From NCBI GenBank assembly GCA_035539075.1, contig DATLJB010000174.1, forward strand, positions 6,433 to 70,432: DNA of 64,000 nucleotides, written 5' to 3'. This DNA is from Dongia_B sp035539075 (GTDB taxonomy: Bacteria; Pseudomonadota; Alphaproteobacteria; Dongiales; Dongiaceae). A program made the translations under genes and the position numbers. Below are positions 43,762 to 53,301 of this stretch, piece after piece. The notes beneath the pieces are model-generated. The model worked only from the letters and a program-made list of their open reading frames with translations. It searched no databases and had not been told where the DNA came from. The stretch's first letter is position 1, and every line of letters starts with the position of its first letter.

Positions 43762-45206
43762 ATGCATATCTTCCCGGCGCCATGCCTGCCGTGCTGATCA
43801 TTCCGATTGTTTCGGCGGCAGTTCTCGCCTTGATTCCGAACTACCGCGTCTCATCGCGCCTGAACATTCTCGCAAGTTTGCTCACCATGTGCGCGGCGCT
43901 GCTGCTTGTTGGTGACCGTCCGCAGCCGGGCCAGTTCCTGTTCATCGACGATCTCAACGTCGTCTTTGTCCTTCTCAATACATTGGTCGGCTTTACCACC
44001 AGCGTCTTCAGCGCCAGCTATATCAGTCATGAGCTGGAAACAGGCAAGCTGACCCCTGTCTATCTCCGCTTCTATCATGCCATGTACCAGGTCATGATGT
44101 TCGGCATGAACTTGGCGCTGGTGTCAAACAATCTCGGCCTCATGTGGGTGGCCGTCGAATTGGCGACACTCAGTACCGTGCTGATGGTCGGTATCTATCG
44201 TACCCACGAAGCGCTGGAGGCTGCCTGGAAATACTTCATCCTTGGCAGCGTTGGTATCGCCCTGGCCCTCTTCGGCACGATCCTCGTCTACATGGCGGCG
44301 CGCCCGGTGATCGGCGAGGGGCTCGATGCCATGGTATGGACCACGGTCATTCAGCATGCCGGCGCCTTCGATCCCGCTCTTTTAAATGTCGCCTTCATTT
44401 TTCTGCTGCTCGGCTACGGCACCAAGGTGGGGTTGGCGCCTTTGCACGCCTGGTTGCCAGATGCCCATGCGGAGGGACCGACGCCGATCTCAGCCGTGCT
44501 TTCCGGCCTTCTCCTGAATGTCGCGCTCTATGCCGTCCTGCGCTTCAAGATCCTGCTGAGCGCCAGCCCGCAAGCCATACCGCCCGGGCCATTAATGATC
44601 ACGATGGGTCTGGTATCGCTCATCTTTGCCGCCTTCATGCTCTATCGTCGGCGCGATATCAAACGCTTGTTTGCCTATTCCTCGATCGAACATATGGGCA
44701 TCATCGCCTTTGCCTTCGGCCTGGGCGGGCCGCTCGCAAACTTCGCCGGGTTGCTGCATATGACGATGCACAGTCTGACGAAATCGGCCATCTTCTTTGC
44801 CGTCGGCCATATCGCTCAGGTCAAGGGCACGCAGAAGATCGCGGATATCCGGGGGCTGACCGAGAGCCATCCGGTGTTGGGCTGGGGATTGGTCGCAGGT
44901 GTCATTGCTATTGCCGGAATGCCGCCGCTGGGCATTTTCATGAGTGAGTTTCTTGTTGTCAGCTCGGCCTTTGCGCGCCATCCGCTCCTGGCTCTTCCCC
45001 TGGTCGTCGGGTTGCTGGTTGCTTTTGGCGCACTTTTGCTGAGGCTAGGCGGGCTGGCATTCGGTGAACCGCACGGCAGTCTCGCTCCGGTGAAAGCATC
45101 CTATCTGCCGATGTTTGTACATCTCGCCATCATCTTCGCGGCGGGCGTTTATTTGCCCCCTCCGCTGGTTTTCTGGTTCCAACATGTTGCCCGCCTGCTG
45201 GGGTGA
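43758..45206 (+). CDS. HyfF-like antiporter-type subunit
   Basis: A 482-residue second NuoN/NuoM-like subunit with about 14 hydrophobic segments. Core: LLGYGTKVGLAPLHAWLPDAHAEGPTPISAVLSGLLLNVALYA (about 215-257) and LFAYSSIEHMGIIAFAFGLGG. Presence of both HyfB- and HyfF-type pumps is typical of Hyf-like complexes and suggests strong ion translocation. Start overlaps the HyfE-like stop by ATGA. Confidence 0.87.
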   Translation: MNAYLPGAMPAVLIIPIVSAAVLALIPNYRVSSRLNILASLLTMCAALLLVGDRPQPGQFLFIDDLNVVFVLLNTLVGFTTSVFSASYISHELETGKLTPVYLRFYHAMYQVMMFGMNLALVSNNLGLMWVAVELATLSTVLMVGIYRTHEALEAAWKYFILGSVGIALALFGTILVYMAARPVIGEGLDAMVWTTVIQHAGAFDPALLNVAFIFLLLGYGTKVGLAPLHAWLPDAHAEGPTPISAVLSGLLLNVALYAVLRFKILLSASPQAIPPGPLMITMGLVSLIFAAFMLYRRRDIKRLFAYSSIEHMGIIAFAFGLGGPLANFAGLLHMTMHSLTKSAIFFAVGHIAQVKGTQKIADIRGLTESHPVLGWGLVAGVIAIAGMPPLGIFMSEFLVVSSAFARHPLLALPLVVGLLVAFGALLLRLGGLAFGEPHGSLAPVKASYLPMFVHLAIIFAAGVYLPPPLVFWFQHVARLLG

Positions 45207-45220
45207 CGAGGAGCGCCGCC

Positions 45221-46735
45221 ATGCCCACACTTGATGACATTCTACTCGCAGGCCTGATTGTCGGCGGCCATCGACCATGGCGACGCAGCATCGTCGGTGC
45301 CGATGTCTGGAAGTTCGTGACGCAGCAGCTTGCCGAGGGGAAATGGACCCTGCTCGGGTTCTGGGGGGAAGCGGCTGCCGTCCATATGGCGCTGCTGGAT
45401 GAGCAGCGCAACCAGGTTGGCGTTGTCACGCTGGAATGCCCCGGCGGACGGTTTCCCTCCGTGGCGGCAGGCCATCCGCCGGCCGCGCGGCTCGAGCGCA
45501 GCATCCGGGATCTGTTCGGGCTTATTCCGGAAAATGCGCCCGACGATCGGCCGTGGCTGTCCCACGGGCGCTGGCCCGACCAGCCGGGCAATGCAGATGT
45601 TGCCGACGCGGGCATACCTGGCGGATATCGCTTCCTTCCAGTGACGGGCGAAGGTCTGCATCAGGTGGCTGTCGGGCCGATCCATGCCGGTATCATCGAA
45701 CCCGGCCATTTCCGTTTTACCGCTAATGGTGAAGCGGTCGTGCGGCTGGAGGAGCGCCTCGGCTATGTCCACAAAGGGATTGAGTCCCTGATGGCTGGCG
45801 CAGACCTCGCCAAGGCAGTCAAGCTCGCCGGCCGGACCTCGGGCGATAGCACGGTTGCCTATGCGCTGTCCTTCTCGCGCGCCGCCGAGGCGGCGCTGGG
45901 CCTCGACATTCCCGGCCGCGCGATCTGGCTTCGCGCGCTGATGGCGGAATTGGAGCGCATCGCCAATCACCTCGGCGATATCGGCGCCATCTGCAACGAC
46001 GCGGCCTTCGCCCTTATGTTGGCCCATTGCGGGGTATTGCGCGAGCTGGTCCTCCGTGCAGCCGATCGCTGTTTCGGCCATCGGCTGATGCGGGATTGCA
46101 TCGTGCCGGGCGGGGTGACGGCCGAGCTCGACGCCGATGGGGTGAGGGAATTGCAAGAGCTTGTCGCCGAGATTCGTGCCCGCTTCCCCAAGCTGGTCGA
46201 GCTCTACGATAATACGGCATCATTGCAGGACCGGACCGTCGGCACCGGAAAACTCTCTTTGGAACTGGCCCGCCAGCATGGTTGCGGCGGCTATATCGGC
46301 CGGGCGTCGGGCAGGGAATTCGATGCGCGGTTCCAGCTCCCCTATGAACCTTACGACCGCCTCCAGGCCCAGCTGCGCACGCATGTCGATGGCGATGTAA
46401 ATGCGCGCGTCTGGATTCGCATCTGGGAAGTGCAGCAAAGCCTGTCCTTCATTGAGCAGATTCTCGGGCAAATGCCGCAAGGGCCAATCAGCAGCAGCTT
46501 CGAATCCGAAGGCGAGGCTGGCCGCGAAGGCATGGCAATCGTCGAAGGCTTTCGCGGCGATATCCTGGTCTGGCTGCGCTTGACTGCAGAAGGACGCGTG
46601 GACCGGTGCCATCTCCGCGATCCTTCCTGGTTTCAATGGCCACTTCTTGAAGCGGCCATTGAAGGCAACATTATTGCGGATTTTCCACTTTGCAATAAGT
46701 CCTTCAACTGCTCGTATTCCGGCCATGATCTCTAG
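45221..46735 (+). CDS. HyfG/NuoCD-like large subunit lacking Ni-binding cysteines
   Basis: A 504-residue fused NuoC-NuoD type subunit (N-terminal 30-kDa-like domain to about 110, then the hydrogenase-large-subunit-like domain). In Ni-Fe enzymes the first motif is RxCGxC; here it is RTSGDSTVAYA (Ser207, Ser210). The last motif, DPCxxC, is replaced by NKSFNCSYS, keeping one Cys of two. It therefore cannot hold a normal Ni-Fe site and is not a hydrogenase. GLHQVAVGPIHAGIIEPGHFRF is the usual NuoD/HyfG start. GGAG is 7 nt before ATG 45221. Confidence 0.85.
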   Translation: MPTLDDILLAGLIVGGHRPWRRSIVGADVWKFVTQQLAEGKWTLLGFWGEAAAVHMALLDEQRNQVGVVTLECPGGRFPSVAAGHPPAARLERSIRDLFGLIPENAPDDRPWLSHGRWPDQPGNADVADAGIPGGYRFLPVTGEGLHQVAVGPIHAGIIEPGHFRFTANGEAVVRLEERLGYVHKGIESLMAGADLAKAVKLAGRTSGDSTVAYALSFSRAAEAALGLDIPGRAIWLRALMAELERIANHLGDIGAICNDAAFALMLAHCGVLRELVLRAADRCFGHRLMRDCIVPGGVTAELDADGVRELQELVAEIRARFPKLVELYDNTASLQDRTVGTGKLSLELARQHGCGGYIGRASGREFDARFQLPYEPYDRLQAQLRTHVDGDVNARVWIRIWEVQQSLSFIEQILGQMPQGPISSSFESEGEAGREGMAIVEGFRGDILVWLRLTAEGRVDRCHLRDPSWFQWPLLEAAIEGNIIADFPLCNKSFNCSYSGHDL

Positions 46736-46746
46736 GAGCGGAATTG

Positions 46747-47271
46747 ATGCGTAGTCTTCTCACCCAAAGCCTGTTGAAGGGGCCGCTGACGGAACCGGCC
46801 CCGCAACCGGACGTGGCAGCCCTCGCCGAAGTGGCTGCAGCACTTCAGCGGACCGCAAGGCGGCGCCTCGGCCGCAGCTTGTCGATCCGCGCCGTGGATG
46901 CTGGATCGTGCAATGGCTGCGAATTGGAGATGCACGCCCTCAATAACCCGATCTATGACATTGAGCGCTTTGGCATCCGCTTCGTGGCCTCGCCGCGACA
47001 CGCCGACATATTGATGGTGACGGGCCCGGTCACGAAGAATATGCAGGAGGCGCTGGAGCGGGCCTATCACGCGATGCCGGATCCGAAATGGGTTGTTGCG
47101 CTGGGGGATTGTGCACTGGATGGGGGCATGTTCGCTGGGGGGTATGCCTGTGTAGGCGGCGTATCGGCTGTCATTCCCGTTGATCTTCACATTCGCGGGT
47201 GTCCGCCATCGCCGCGGCACATTCTGGAGGCTCTCCTCGCCCTTCTTAAAGCGGCCGATAGCGCAGGATGA
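46747..47271 (+). CDS. HyfI/NuoB-like 4Fe-4S subunit
   Basis: A 174-residue small subunit with the NuoB/HycG fold. Cluster ligands are all present: Cys55 and Cys58 in DAGSCNGCELEMHAL, Cys122 in LGDCALDGG, and Cys152 in RGCPPSP. It would bind the N2-type 4Fe-4S cluster next to the large subunit. The ferredoxin-type subunits (HyfA/HyfH) that feed electrons in are not encoded here. GGAG precedes ATG 46747 at 8 nt. It is the last gene of the operon. Confidence 0.87.
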   Translation: MRSLLTQSLLKGPLTEPAPQPDVAALAEVAAALQRTARRRLGRSLSIRAVDAGSCNGCELEMHALNNPIYDIERFGIRFVASPRHADILMVTGPVTKNMQEALERAYHAMPDPKWVVALGDCALDGGMFAGGYACVGGVSAVIPVDLHIRGCPPSPRHILEALLALLKAADSAG

Positions 47272-47386
47272 TGCCGTCAAGCCGGCTTTGACGATCCTGT
47301 TTGACAGAGATCAAGACGGCAACCCCATGGCAGGCCGATATTAATAAGTGGCTTTTCACGCCACATTGATATGAAAGGGTTCCGCC

Positions 47387-47734
47387 ATGGCCGAGACCAA
47401 AGCCGTTGTCTCGACTTCATCTGCCGCAGGAAACACTGCTGGTCTCTTTTCCGTGAATGCTGCGTGGATGAAGCAGTTGACTGAGGGGCCCGCCAGCTTC
47501 TACAGCGGGATTTTTGATCTCGCGGCAAAGCAGTTGCGGGTCCAGGCCGACTTTATCCAGGATCTCGGCAACTGCAATAACGCCGTCGATCTCCTCAGGC
47601 ATCAAGGCAAATTCATTCAGTCATACTGGAACAGCTTTGCCGAGGAAGCCTGGAAAACCTACGGTCGTGGTGCCGGGTTGGATAGCTCGACGATAGGTAG
47701 ACCGAACGAGGAACGACTGAGGCTAGCCCGCTGA
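47387..47734 (+). CDS. Phasin-family polyhydroxyalkanoate granule protein
   Basis: A 115-residue phasin-like protein. The helical core with LFSVNAAWMKQLTEGPASFYSGIFDLAAKQLRVQADFIQDL (about 20-60) and GKFIQSYWNSFAEEAWKTYG is characteristic of phasin_2-type proteins that coat PHA granules. AAAGGGTT precedes the ATG. Its 3' end overlaps the convergent ABC exporter gene by 12 bp. It suggests carbon storage, in line with a rhizobial host. Confidence 0.72.
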   Translation: MAETKAVVSTSSAAGNTAGLFSVNAAWMKQLTEGPASFYSGIFDLAAKQLRVQADFIQDLGNCNNAVDLLRHQGKFIQSYWNSFAEEAWKTYGRGAGLDSSTIGRPNEERLRLAR

Positions 47735-49522
47735 GGCGAAAGCCATTTTTTCGTCCTGAACAGAGTTCGGACTGAGACGCGTCATCTCTTTGAGCACCAG
47801 ATCCCGATAGGAACCCTTTGCGCGCAGCAATTGGTCGGGAGTGCCGTCTTGAATGACTTTCCCTTCCTGCAAAACGACAATGCGATCGAACCCGCGCAAA
47901 GTCGATAAGCGATGCGCGATCGCAATGACAGTACGGCCGCGCATCAAGCGGTCGAGCGCTTGACGGATCGCCTCTTCGGATTCGCTGTCGAGAGACGAAG
48001 TTGCCTCATCCAAAAGAAGGATAGGAGCATCCTTCAGCAGCGCACGTGCAATGGCGATGCGCTGACGTTGTCCGCCGGAAAGCTTCACGCCGCGATCGCC
48101 CACGATCGTGGCAAAGCCGTCCGGCAAGGCGAGTATGAAGTCGAGGCATTCGGCGGCAGCCGCAGCCTCGAACACCTGGTCATCGGTGGCATCCGGCTTG
48201 CCGTAGCGGATGTTCTCCATGACTGACCGGTGAAACAGCGAAATATCTTGCGGTACAATCGCCATCGCTTGATGCAGGCTCTCCTGGGTAATTGACGATA
48301 TGCTCTCTCCGTCGATAAGAATGCGGCCATCCTGCAGGTCATAGAAGCGCTGAAGCAGCGCAAAGAGCGTGGACTTGCCGCTGCCGGACTCGCCGATCAT
48401 GCCGACACGCTGACCGGCTTCGAGGCGAAGCTTGAAATGGCTGAAGACGTGACGGCCATTGGGATAGGCGAAGCTGATATTGTCGAACTGCACCGCGCCA
48501 CGCCGGGGGATGAGCTTCACCGCATCGGGGCGATCGCAAATGTCATGCGGAACCAAGAGGGTGGCGACCGCCTCCGAAAGGCGCGCCATATGTTGCGTGA
48601 CATCGACCAACGCAACAGCCAGGTCGCGCGTGGCATGCAGGATCGTGAACCCGAGGGTGCAGACCAATACGACATCGCCGTTGGTTGCCTGGCCGCGTTT
48701 CCAAAGGACGATGATCCAGGCCAGCAGGGCGATCGTCAGGGCGATGGTGATAACGCTGTGGAAGAGCCGCAGCTTCTCCAGATAGACCAGGCTCCGGCGA
48801 CGCGCCACCATCTCACTCTCAACCGTCTTATCGAAGCGGCGAAATTCGTGGTGTAAGCCGCCAAAGGCGCGAACCAGCGGCATGTTGGAAATGATATCGA
48901 CGAGTTCTCCGTCGACTGCGGCTGCCCGATCGGCAAAGCCATGGTGCAGTGGCCGGCCGGCTGCTGCCAGGCGGAAGAGGACAAAGCATAGGCCACCGGC
49001 CAGGAAGATGGCGACAACGGTAATGGGAATGCTGATCGTTGACAGGAAGGCGACAGCTCCCAGCGTCGCGGCACAGGGGGGAAGCACGTTCCACACCATC
49101 ATATTTTCCATGGTGAAGACGGCATTGGAGGTTGCCGTGATCCGGCTTGACAGCATGCCCGGTTGACGGTCGGCAAAGTAGCTCGGTGCGTGGCCGGTCA
49201 GGTAACGAAAGAGGTCGCTACGCAGGTCGCCCGTGACGGCGACGAAGGCGTAGTTTGAGATCCAGCCGGCGACGCGCCAGAGCAGGTTGTCGCTCATGAT
49301 CAGCGCGACCAGAAAGGCAAAAGCCAGCCAGATGTCATTGCTGGCCGTGGCATGTCGCGACAGCGTATCCACCAGATATTTGACGCCGTATTGAGTACTG
49401 ACAGATGCAGTCACGGCGCCGATAACGGCAGCCAGGATCAGGACATGCGCAACCAGGTGTCGCCGGACATAAAACAGGCAAAACGCTGAAGGAGCTTGCG
49501 CGTATCGCGTAAGGTGTTTCAT
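47723..49522 (-). CDS. ABC exporter, fused membrane and ATPase domains
   Basis: A 599-residue half-transporter of the MsbA/HlyB type. Six membrane segments lie in residues 20-320. The ATPase has Walker A GMIGESGSGKSTLF (about 374-387), signature VKLSGGQRQRIAIARALL, Walker B APILLLDEATSSLDSESEE and the H-loop IAHRLSTL. It would export lipids, peptides or polysaccharide-related compounds as a homodimer. The glycosyltransferase gene lies divergently beyond a 320-bp spacer. Substrate unknown. Confidence 0.88.
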   Translation of the reverse strand: MKHLTRYAQAPSAFCLFYVRRHLVAHVLILAAVIGAVTASVSTQYGVKYLVDTLSRHATASNDIWLAFAFLVALIMSDNLLWRVAGWISNYAFVAVTGDLRSDLFRYLTGHAPSYFADRQPGMLSSRITATSNAVFTMENMMVWNVLPPCAATLGAVAFLSTISIPITVVAIFLAGGLCFVLFRLAAAGRPLHHGFADRAAAVDGELVDIISNMPLVRAFGGLHHEFRRFDKTVESEMVARRRSLVYLEKLRLFHSVITIALTIALLAWIIVLWKRGQATNGDVVLVCTLGFTILHATRDLAVALVDVTQHMARLSEAVATLLVPHDICDRPDAVKLIPRRGAVQFDNISFAYPNGRHVFSHFKLRLEAGQRVGMIGESGSGKSTLFALLQRFYDLQDGRILIDGESISSITQESLHQAMAIVPQDISLFHRSVMENIRYGKPDATDDQVFEAAAAAECLDFILALPDGFATIVGDRGVKLSGGQRQRIAIARALLKDAPILLLDEATSSLDSESEEAIRQALDRLMRGRTVIAIAHRLSTLRGFDRIVVLQEGKVIQDGTPDQLLRAKGSYRDLVLKEMTRLSPNSVQDEKMAFASAG

Positions 49523-49845
49523 TAACCTTCGGCTTCCCTGATTAAGACGGCATTGCTGTGTTGTTATGGGTGTTTTGATAGTGAGGGAGGTAAGCGGTCC
49601 TCAATTTTCTGCTGATATTCTGACGCAGCTTTCTGGCCAAGGTGGCGGCGCACTCCCTAGGCAAACACTTGGGAAGCCTCCCGGTGCCGCGCAGCCGTCG
49701 ATTTTGTCTTCACTTCCATTTTATTTGCAAAGGGAGCGCACGCGGCAAATGGTTAACTGCTTGATCATCGAACGATAACGAGCCTGGGCATCGCCCGGCA
49801 GACTCAATTCAATCCACCAAGATCTCACCGAAGGAGTGCCGGACG
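49523..49845. other. Gene-free divergent spacer
   Basis: About 320 bp between divergent exporter and glycosyltransferase genes. It must hold both promoters. A CTCCCTAGGC...CACTTGGGAAG partial dyad is present near 49653, but no operator is convincing and no gene is seen. Confidence 0.4.
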
Positions 49846-50940
49846 ATGCGGATTGCGCAAATAGCCCCTCTGACGGAGGCGGTCCCACCCAGCCTGTATG
49901 GCGGCACGGAGCGTGTTGTCTCTTGGCTGACGGATGCACTCGTCGGCCTAGGTCATGATGTCACGCTCTTTGCCAGTGGCGATTCGAAGACCAGCGCGAA
50001 ACTGGAGGCAATGTGGCCCTGCGCGCTGAGATTCGACAAGGCGGTGCTGGATCCTATCGCCCTGCATATGCTGATGTTGGAGCGGGTTCGCCAGGTGGCC
50101 CATAATTTCGACATCCTGCATTTTCATCTTGATTACTATCCCTTCTCGCTGTTCTCGCGGCAGCCCACCCCTTTCATTACGACCTTGCACGGAAGGCTCG
50201 ACCTGCCGGAGCATCAGCCTGTCTTCCAGACATTCTCATCGATACCCGTTATCTCGATCTCGAAGGCGCAGCAGAAACCCGTTCCGCAAGCCGGCTGGAT
50301 CGGGAACGTCTACCACGGCATGCCGGAGGATCTTCTGACGCCGCGGCCGGTCAAGCCCAGCTACCTCGCATTTCTGGGGCGTATTGCCCGCGAGAAGCGG
50401 GTGGACCGCGCCATTCGGATTGCCGAACGTTGCGGGTTGCCGCTCAAGGTTGCGGCGAAGGTTGATAAAGCGGACCGCGAATATTTCGAGACCGAAATCG
50501 AGCCGCTTCTCAGGACCCATCGCAATGTCGAGTTCATCGGCGAGATCGGTGACCGGGACAAATCCGACTTTCTCAGCGGCGCAGCGGGGCTGCTGGTGCC
50601 GATCGACTGGCCCGAACCTTTCGGATTGGTGATGATCGAATCCATGGCCTGCGGAACGCCGGTCATCGCATTCAACCATGGCTCCGCACCTGAAGTGGTG
50701 GACGACGGCTTGACCGGATTCGTCGTCAGGAATGAGGACGAGGCCGTGGCCGCTGTCGGACGGCTCGAAACGCTCTCGCGTACCAAGATTCGCCAGCATT
50801 TCGAGCAGCGCTTCACGGCGCAGCGCATGGCATCCGAATATCTCTCGATTTATCAGCGGATGGTAACCCACAAGAAGCCATCCCTTCACTTGGTCGAAGA
50901 AGTTAAGGATCTCGATCCGCTGCAATCATCTATTGGCTGA
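49846..50940 (+). CDS. Glycosyltransferase family 4 protein
   Basis: A 364-residue GT-B glycosyltransferase. The N-terminal domain begins MRIAQIAPLTEAVPPSLYGGTERVVSWLTDALVGLGHDVTLFASG. The donor-binding C-terminal domain has YLAFLGRIAREKRVDRAIRIAERCG and the E-x7-E motif region PEPFGLVMIESMACGTPVIAFNHGSAPEVV (about 260-290). It transfers a sugar from a nucleotide donor; acceptor unknown. GGAGTGCCGG precedes the ATG. It is convergent with a glycogen-debranching-type gene, and similar pairs occur in rhizobia. Confidence 0.87.
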   Translation: MRIAQIAPLTEAVPPSLYGGTERVVSWLTDALVGLGHDVTLFASGDSKTSAKLEAMWPCALRFDKAVLDPIALHMLMLERVRQVAHNFDILHFHLDYYPFSLFSRQPTPFITTLHGRLDLPEHQPVFQTFSSIPVISISKAQQKPVPQAGWIGNVYHGMPEDLLTPRPVKPSYLAFLGRIAREKRVDRAIRIAERCGLPLKVAAKVDKADREYFETEIEPLLRTHRNVEFIGEIGDRDKSDFLSGAAGLLVPIDWPEPFGLVMIESMACGTPVIAFNHGSAPEVVDDGLTGFVVRNEDEAVAAVGRLETLSRTKIRQHFEQRFTAQRMASEYLSIYQRMVTHKKPSLHLVEEVKDLDPLQSSIG

Positions 50941-50974
50941 GCAGGCGAGCCGACCGGTAAAATCTGATGTTGCG

Positions 50975-50999
50975 ACGGGGTGGTTGAAAGCCACCCCGT
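50975..50999. terminator. Hairpin between convergent glycosyltransferase and debranching genes
   Basis: ACGGGGTGG-TTGAAAG-CCACCCCGT forms a perfect 9-bp stem with a 7-nt loop, 35 nt past the glycosyltransferase stop and before the stop of the opposite gene. There is no long T run, but the site suits a two-way terminator. Confidence 0.55.
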
Positions 51000-51087
51000 A
51001 TAGTCGGTCCGCTTCCGGCTCGCTGGTCGTATGCTCAGCCCGGCGACACGCTCAGGAGGCGTAAGAGCCGGTAACTCAGCCGACAGC

Positions 51088-53301
51088 TCAATTGGTCGTC
51101 ACAACGCGCACATCACCTTCCCGCGCGAGCACATTGACGACCACCTCGGCGTCGACGCGCTTCAGCGCAACGTCGATCGATCCTTGGCCGATCGACAGGC
51201 CGCGCAGTACAACCTCATCGAGAAATCCGGGCAGAGCGGGCTGGTCGAAGACGACTTGTCTTGTGGCCGTCGAGAAGCTCATGCCGAGGCAGGACTGCAG
51301 CAAGGAGAGCGGAGCTGCCGCTGCCCAGGCCTGGGGCATGCAGGCAACCGGATAGAAGGTCGGCCCCTGGCTTCGTTGCCGCGGAAAGCCGCAGAACAAT
51401 TCGGGCAAACGCCGCAAGTCAATATGCATGGCGGCAGCAAAGAGGCCGTCGAGAATGCGCGCCGTCTCGCGTCGGAAGCCATAGCGGGCAAAGCCGGCGG
51501 CGATCAAGGCATTGTCATGCGGCCAGACGGAGCCGTTATGGTAACTCATGGGATTGTAGCGTGGCTCGCCTGCGGCGATTGTGCGGATGCCCCAGCCCGA
51601 GAACGAGCTGCGTGACATCAATGTCTGCACCACCGAGGCTGCCCGCTCGGGATAGGCGATACCGGCGAAAAGCGTGTGGCCGGCATTCGAGGCGACGACG
51701 CGGCAGGCCCTCTTGTCGCCATCCAGGGCGAGAATATAGGTACCCAGCGCCTCGTCAAAGAACTGCTCATCGAACCGCTTGCGCAATGTCTCAGCCTTGA
51801 TCTGCATCGCGGCAGCCTCGTGCATATGGCCGAGTTTGCGTGCGATATCCACGGCTGCGCGCCAGGCGCCATAGACATAGGCCTGTACTTCTGCGAGGGC
51901 GATCGGCCCACGCGCCAGCGTGCCGTCGGCGTGAAAAATCGAGTCGTGGCTGTCCTTCCATCCCTGGTTGACCAGGCCCTCCGCCGTCCGGCGCCCGTAT
52001 TCGACAAATCCATCGCCGTCGCGATCCCCATGATTGTCAATCCAGAGAAGGGCAGCCTCGATGTTCGGCCAAAGCCGCCGCATCAGGTCGAGGTCGGCGG
52101 TACGCTCGAGATAGGCGCCTGCGAGCATGACGAAGAGAGGGGTCGCATCGATGCTGCCGTAATAGCGCCGGAAAGGTACCTCGCGAAGTTCCGCCATTTC
52201 GCCGAGGCGGACCTCATGGAGGATTTTTCCCGGCTCGGCATCGGCGACGGGATCGCTTTCAACCGCCTGGTTCGCCGCGAGGTGGCCAAGGACACCCCGG
52301 GCGATGGTGGGATCAAGCCAAAGGGTTTCCAGCGCCGTGATGATGGCATCGCGGCCGAAGACGGCGCTGAACCAGGGAATACCGGCATAAGGATAGGGTC
52401 CCTCCGGCGTATCGGTGATCAGCGTGTAGAGATCGGAGACACTGCGGCGCAGCGCCTCGTTGAAGATCTCGTTCGACGTCGCCACGCCTGCGGAACGGGA
52501 AGAGGAGGAACGAAGCGCGCGGCGCGCATCGCGCAGGGCGTTGAAGAAGACGCGGCGGCCGTCGCCCTTTGCCGGTGGCACGTTGCAGGCCACCTGGATG
52601 AAAAGGAAGCGGCTTTCGTGCGGCGCGAGCTCGAGATCGAACACCGCCTGTTCGCCGACCAGGTGCTTCGGCTGCGGATCGAAGCGGAGGCTGGTTTCGC
52701 GGCGCCGCTGGTCGAGTCCGGTATAGGAGAGCGTGACGCCATCCGGCCGCAATTCGGCCGGATGATGCTCGCCGCGCCGATTGCGCCGGCTGCCGCGTAC
52801 TTCAAACAGGTCGGCGAAATCGGCGGCGAAGGTGATCTCCAGCTGTATGCGATGCGGGCGGGAGTCGAAGTTCCGTACCGCCAGCCGCTCGAAACAGGCG
52901 GCGTTCCACAGGAAACGCGAGCGCCGCAGATGGATGAGGTCGTGCTGCAGAATTATCTGGCCCGCTTGATTGAGCAGGTCTGGATTTGTCAGGTCGCAAG
53001 TCAGGATGGCGTTGTCGTCTCCCAAAGTCGAGCTGAGCAAGATCGGCCGCTCGCCGCCGATGGTGAGATGGAAGTGTGAAAGGTATCTCGTGTCGCAGTG
53101 ATAGATGCCCTCCGGGCTTCCCAGAACGGCGAGCGCATCGCCGCTGTGGTCGAAGACCGCGAAGGTGTTGCCATGCTTTAACGTGCGCGGGCGTGTTTCC
53201 TGCAGGGAGGTCGTGGCCGGAATGATATATTGCGCCAGCGAAGGAGCCGTTGGCGTCGCCGCTTTCGGTTGCGCGTTGGATTTAGCGTCGAGCTTTTGCA
53301 T
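51088..53301 (-). CDS. Amylo-alpha-1,6-glucosidase / glycogen debranching-type enzyme
   Basis: A 737-residue protein. N-terminal domain (about 45-250): HGNTFAVFDHSGDAL, then GIYHCDTRYLSHFHLTIGG, typical of the GDE N-terminal bis domain. C-terminal (alpha/alpha)6 barrel: PYAGIPWFSAVFGRDAIITALETLWLDP (about 310-337), GLVNQGWKDSHDSIFHADG and YHNGSVWPHDNALIAAG. The acid residues in FGRDA and KDSHDS are likely catalytic. It would trim alpha-1,6-linked glucans or related oligosaccharides. No signal peptide. The long plus-strand frame opposite it is a GC-bias shadow. Confidence 0.87.
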   Translation of the reverse strand: MQKLDAKSNAQPKAATPTAPSLAQYIIPATTSLQETRPRTLKHGNTFAVFDHSGDALAVLGSPEGIYHCDTRYLSHFHLTIGGERPILLSSTLGDDNAILTCDLTNPDLLNQAGQIILQHDLIHLRRSRFLWNAACFERLAVRNFDSRPHRIQLEITFAADFADLFEVRGSRRNRRGEHHPAELRPDGVTLSYTGLDQRRRETSLRFDPQPKHLVGEQAVFDLELAPHESRFLFIQVACNVPPAKGDGRRVFFNALRDARRALRSSSSRSAGVATSNEIFNEALRRSVSDLYTLITDTPEGPYPYAGIPWFSAVFGRDAIITALETLWLDPTIARGVLGHLAANQAVESDPVADAEPGKILHEVRLGEMAELREVPFRRYYGSIDATPLFVMLAGAYLERTADLDLMRRLWPNIEAALLWIDNHGDRDGDGFVEYGRRTAEGLVNQGWKDSHDSIFHADGTLARGPIALAEVQAYVYGAWRAAVDIARKLGHMHEAAAMQIKAETLRKRFDEQFFDEALGTYILALDGDKRACRVVASNAGHTLFAGIAYPERAASVVQTLMSRSSFSGWGIRTIAAGEPRYNPMSYHNGSVWPHDNALIAAGFARYGFRRETARILDGLFAAAMHIDLRRLPELFCGFPRQRSQGPTFYPVACMPQAWAAAAPLSLLQSCLGMSFSTATRQVVFDQPALPGFLDEVVLRGLSIGQGSIDVALKRVDAEVVVNVLAREGDVRVVTTN

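Noticed and set aside
45221..46735. Group 4 Ni-Fe hydrogenase large subunit
   Set aside because: The Ni-binding cysteines of the first motif are replaced by Ser and one Cys of the last is missing, and no maturation genes are near.
51676..53079. 467-codon plus-strand frame opposite the debranching enzyme gene
   Set aside because: Low-complexity, Gly/Arg-rich translation without a domain; the minus-strand gene has full family motifs.
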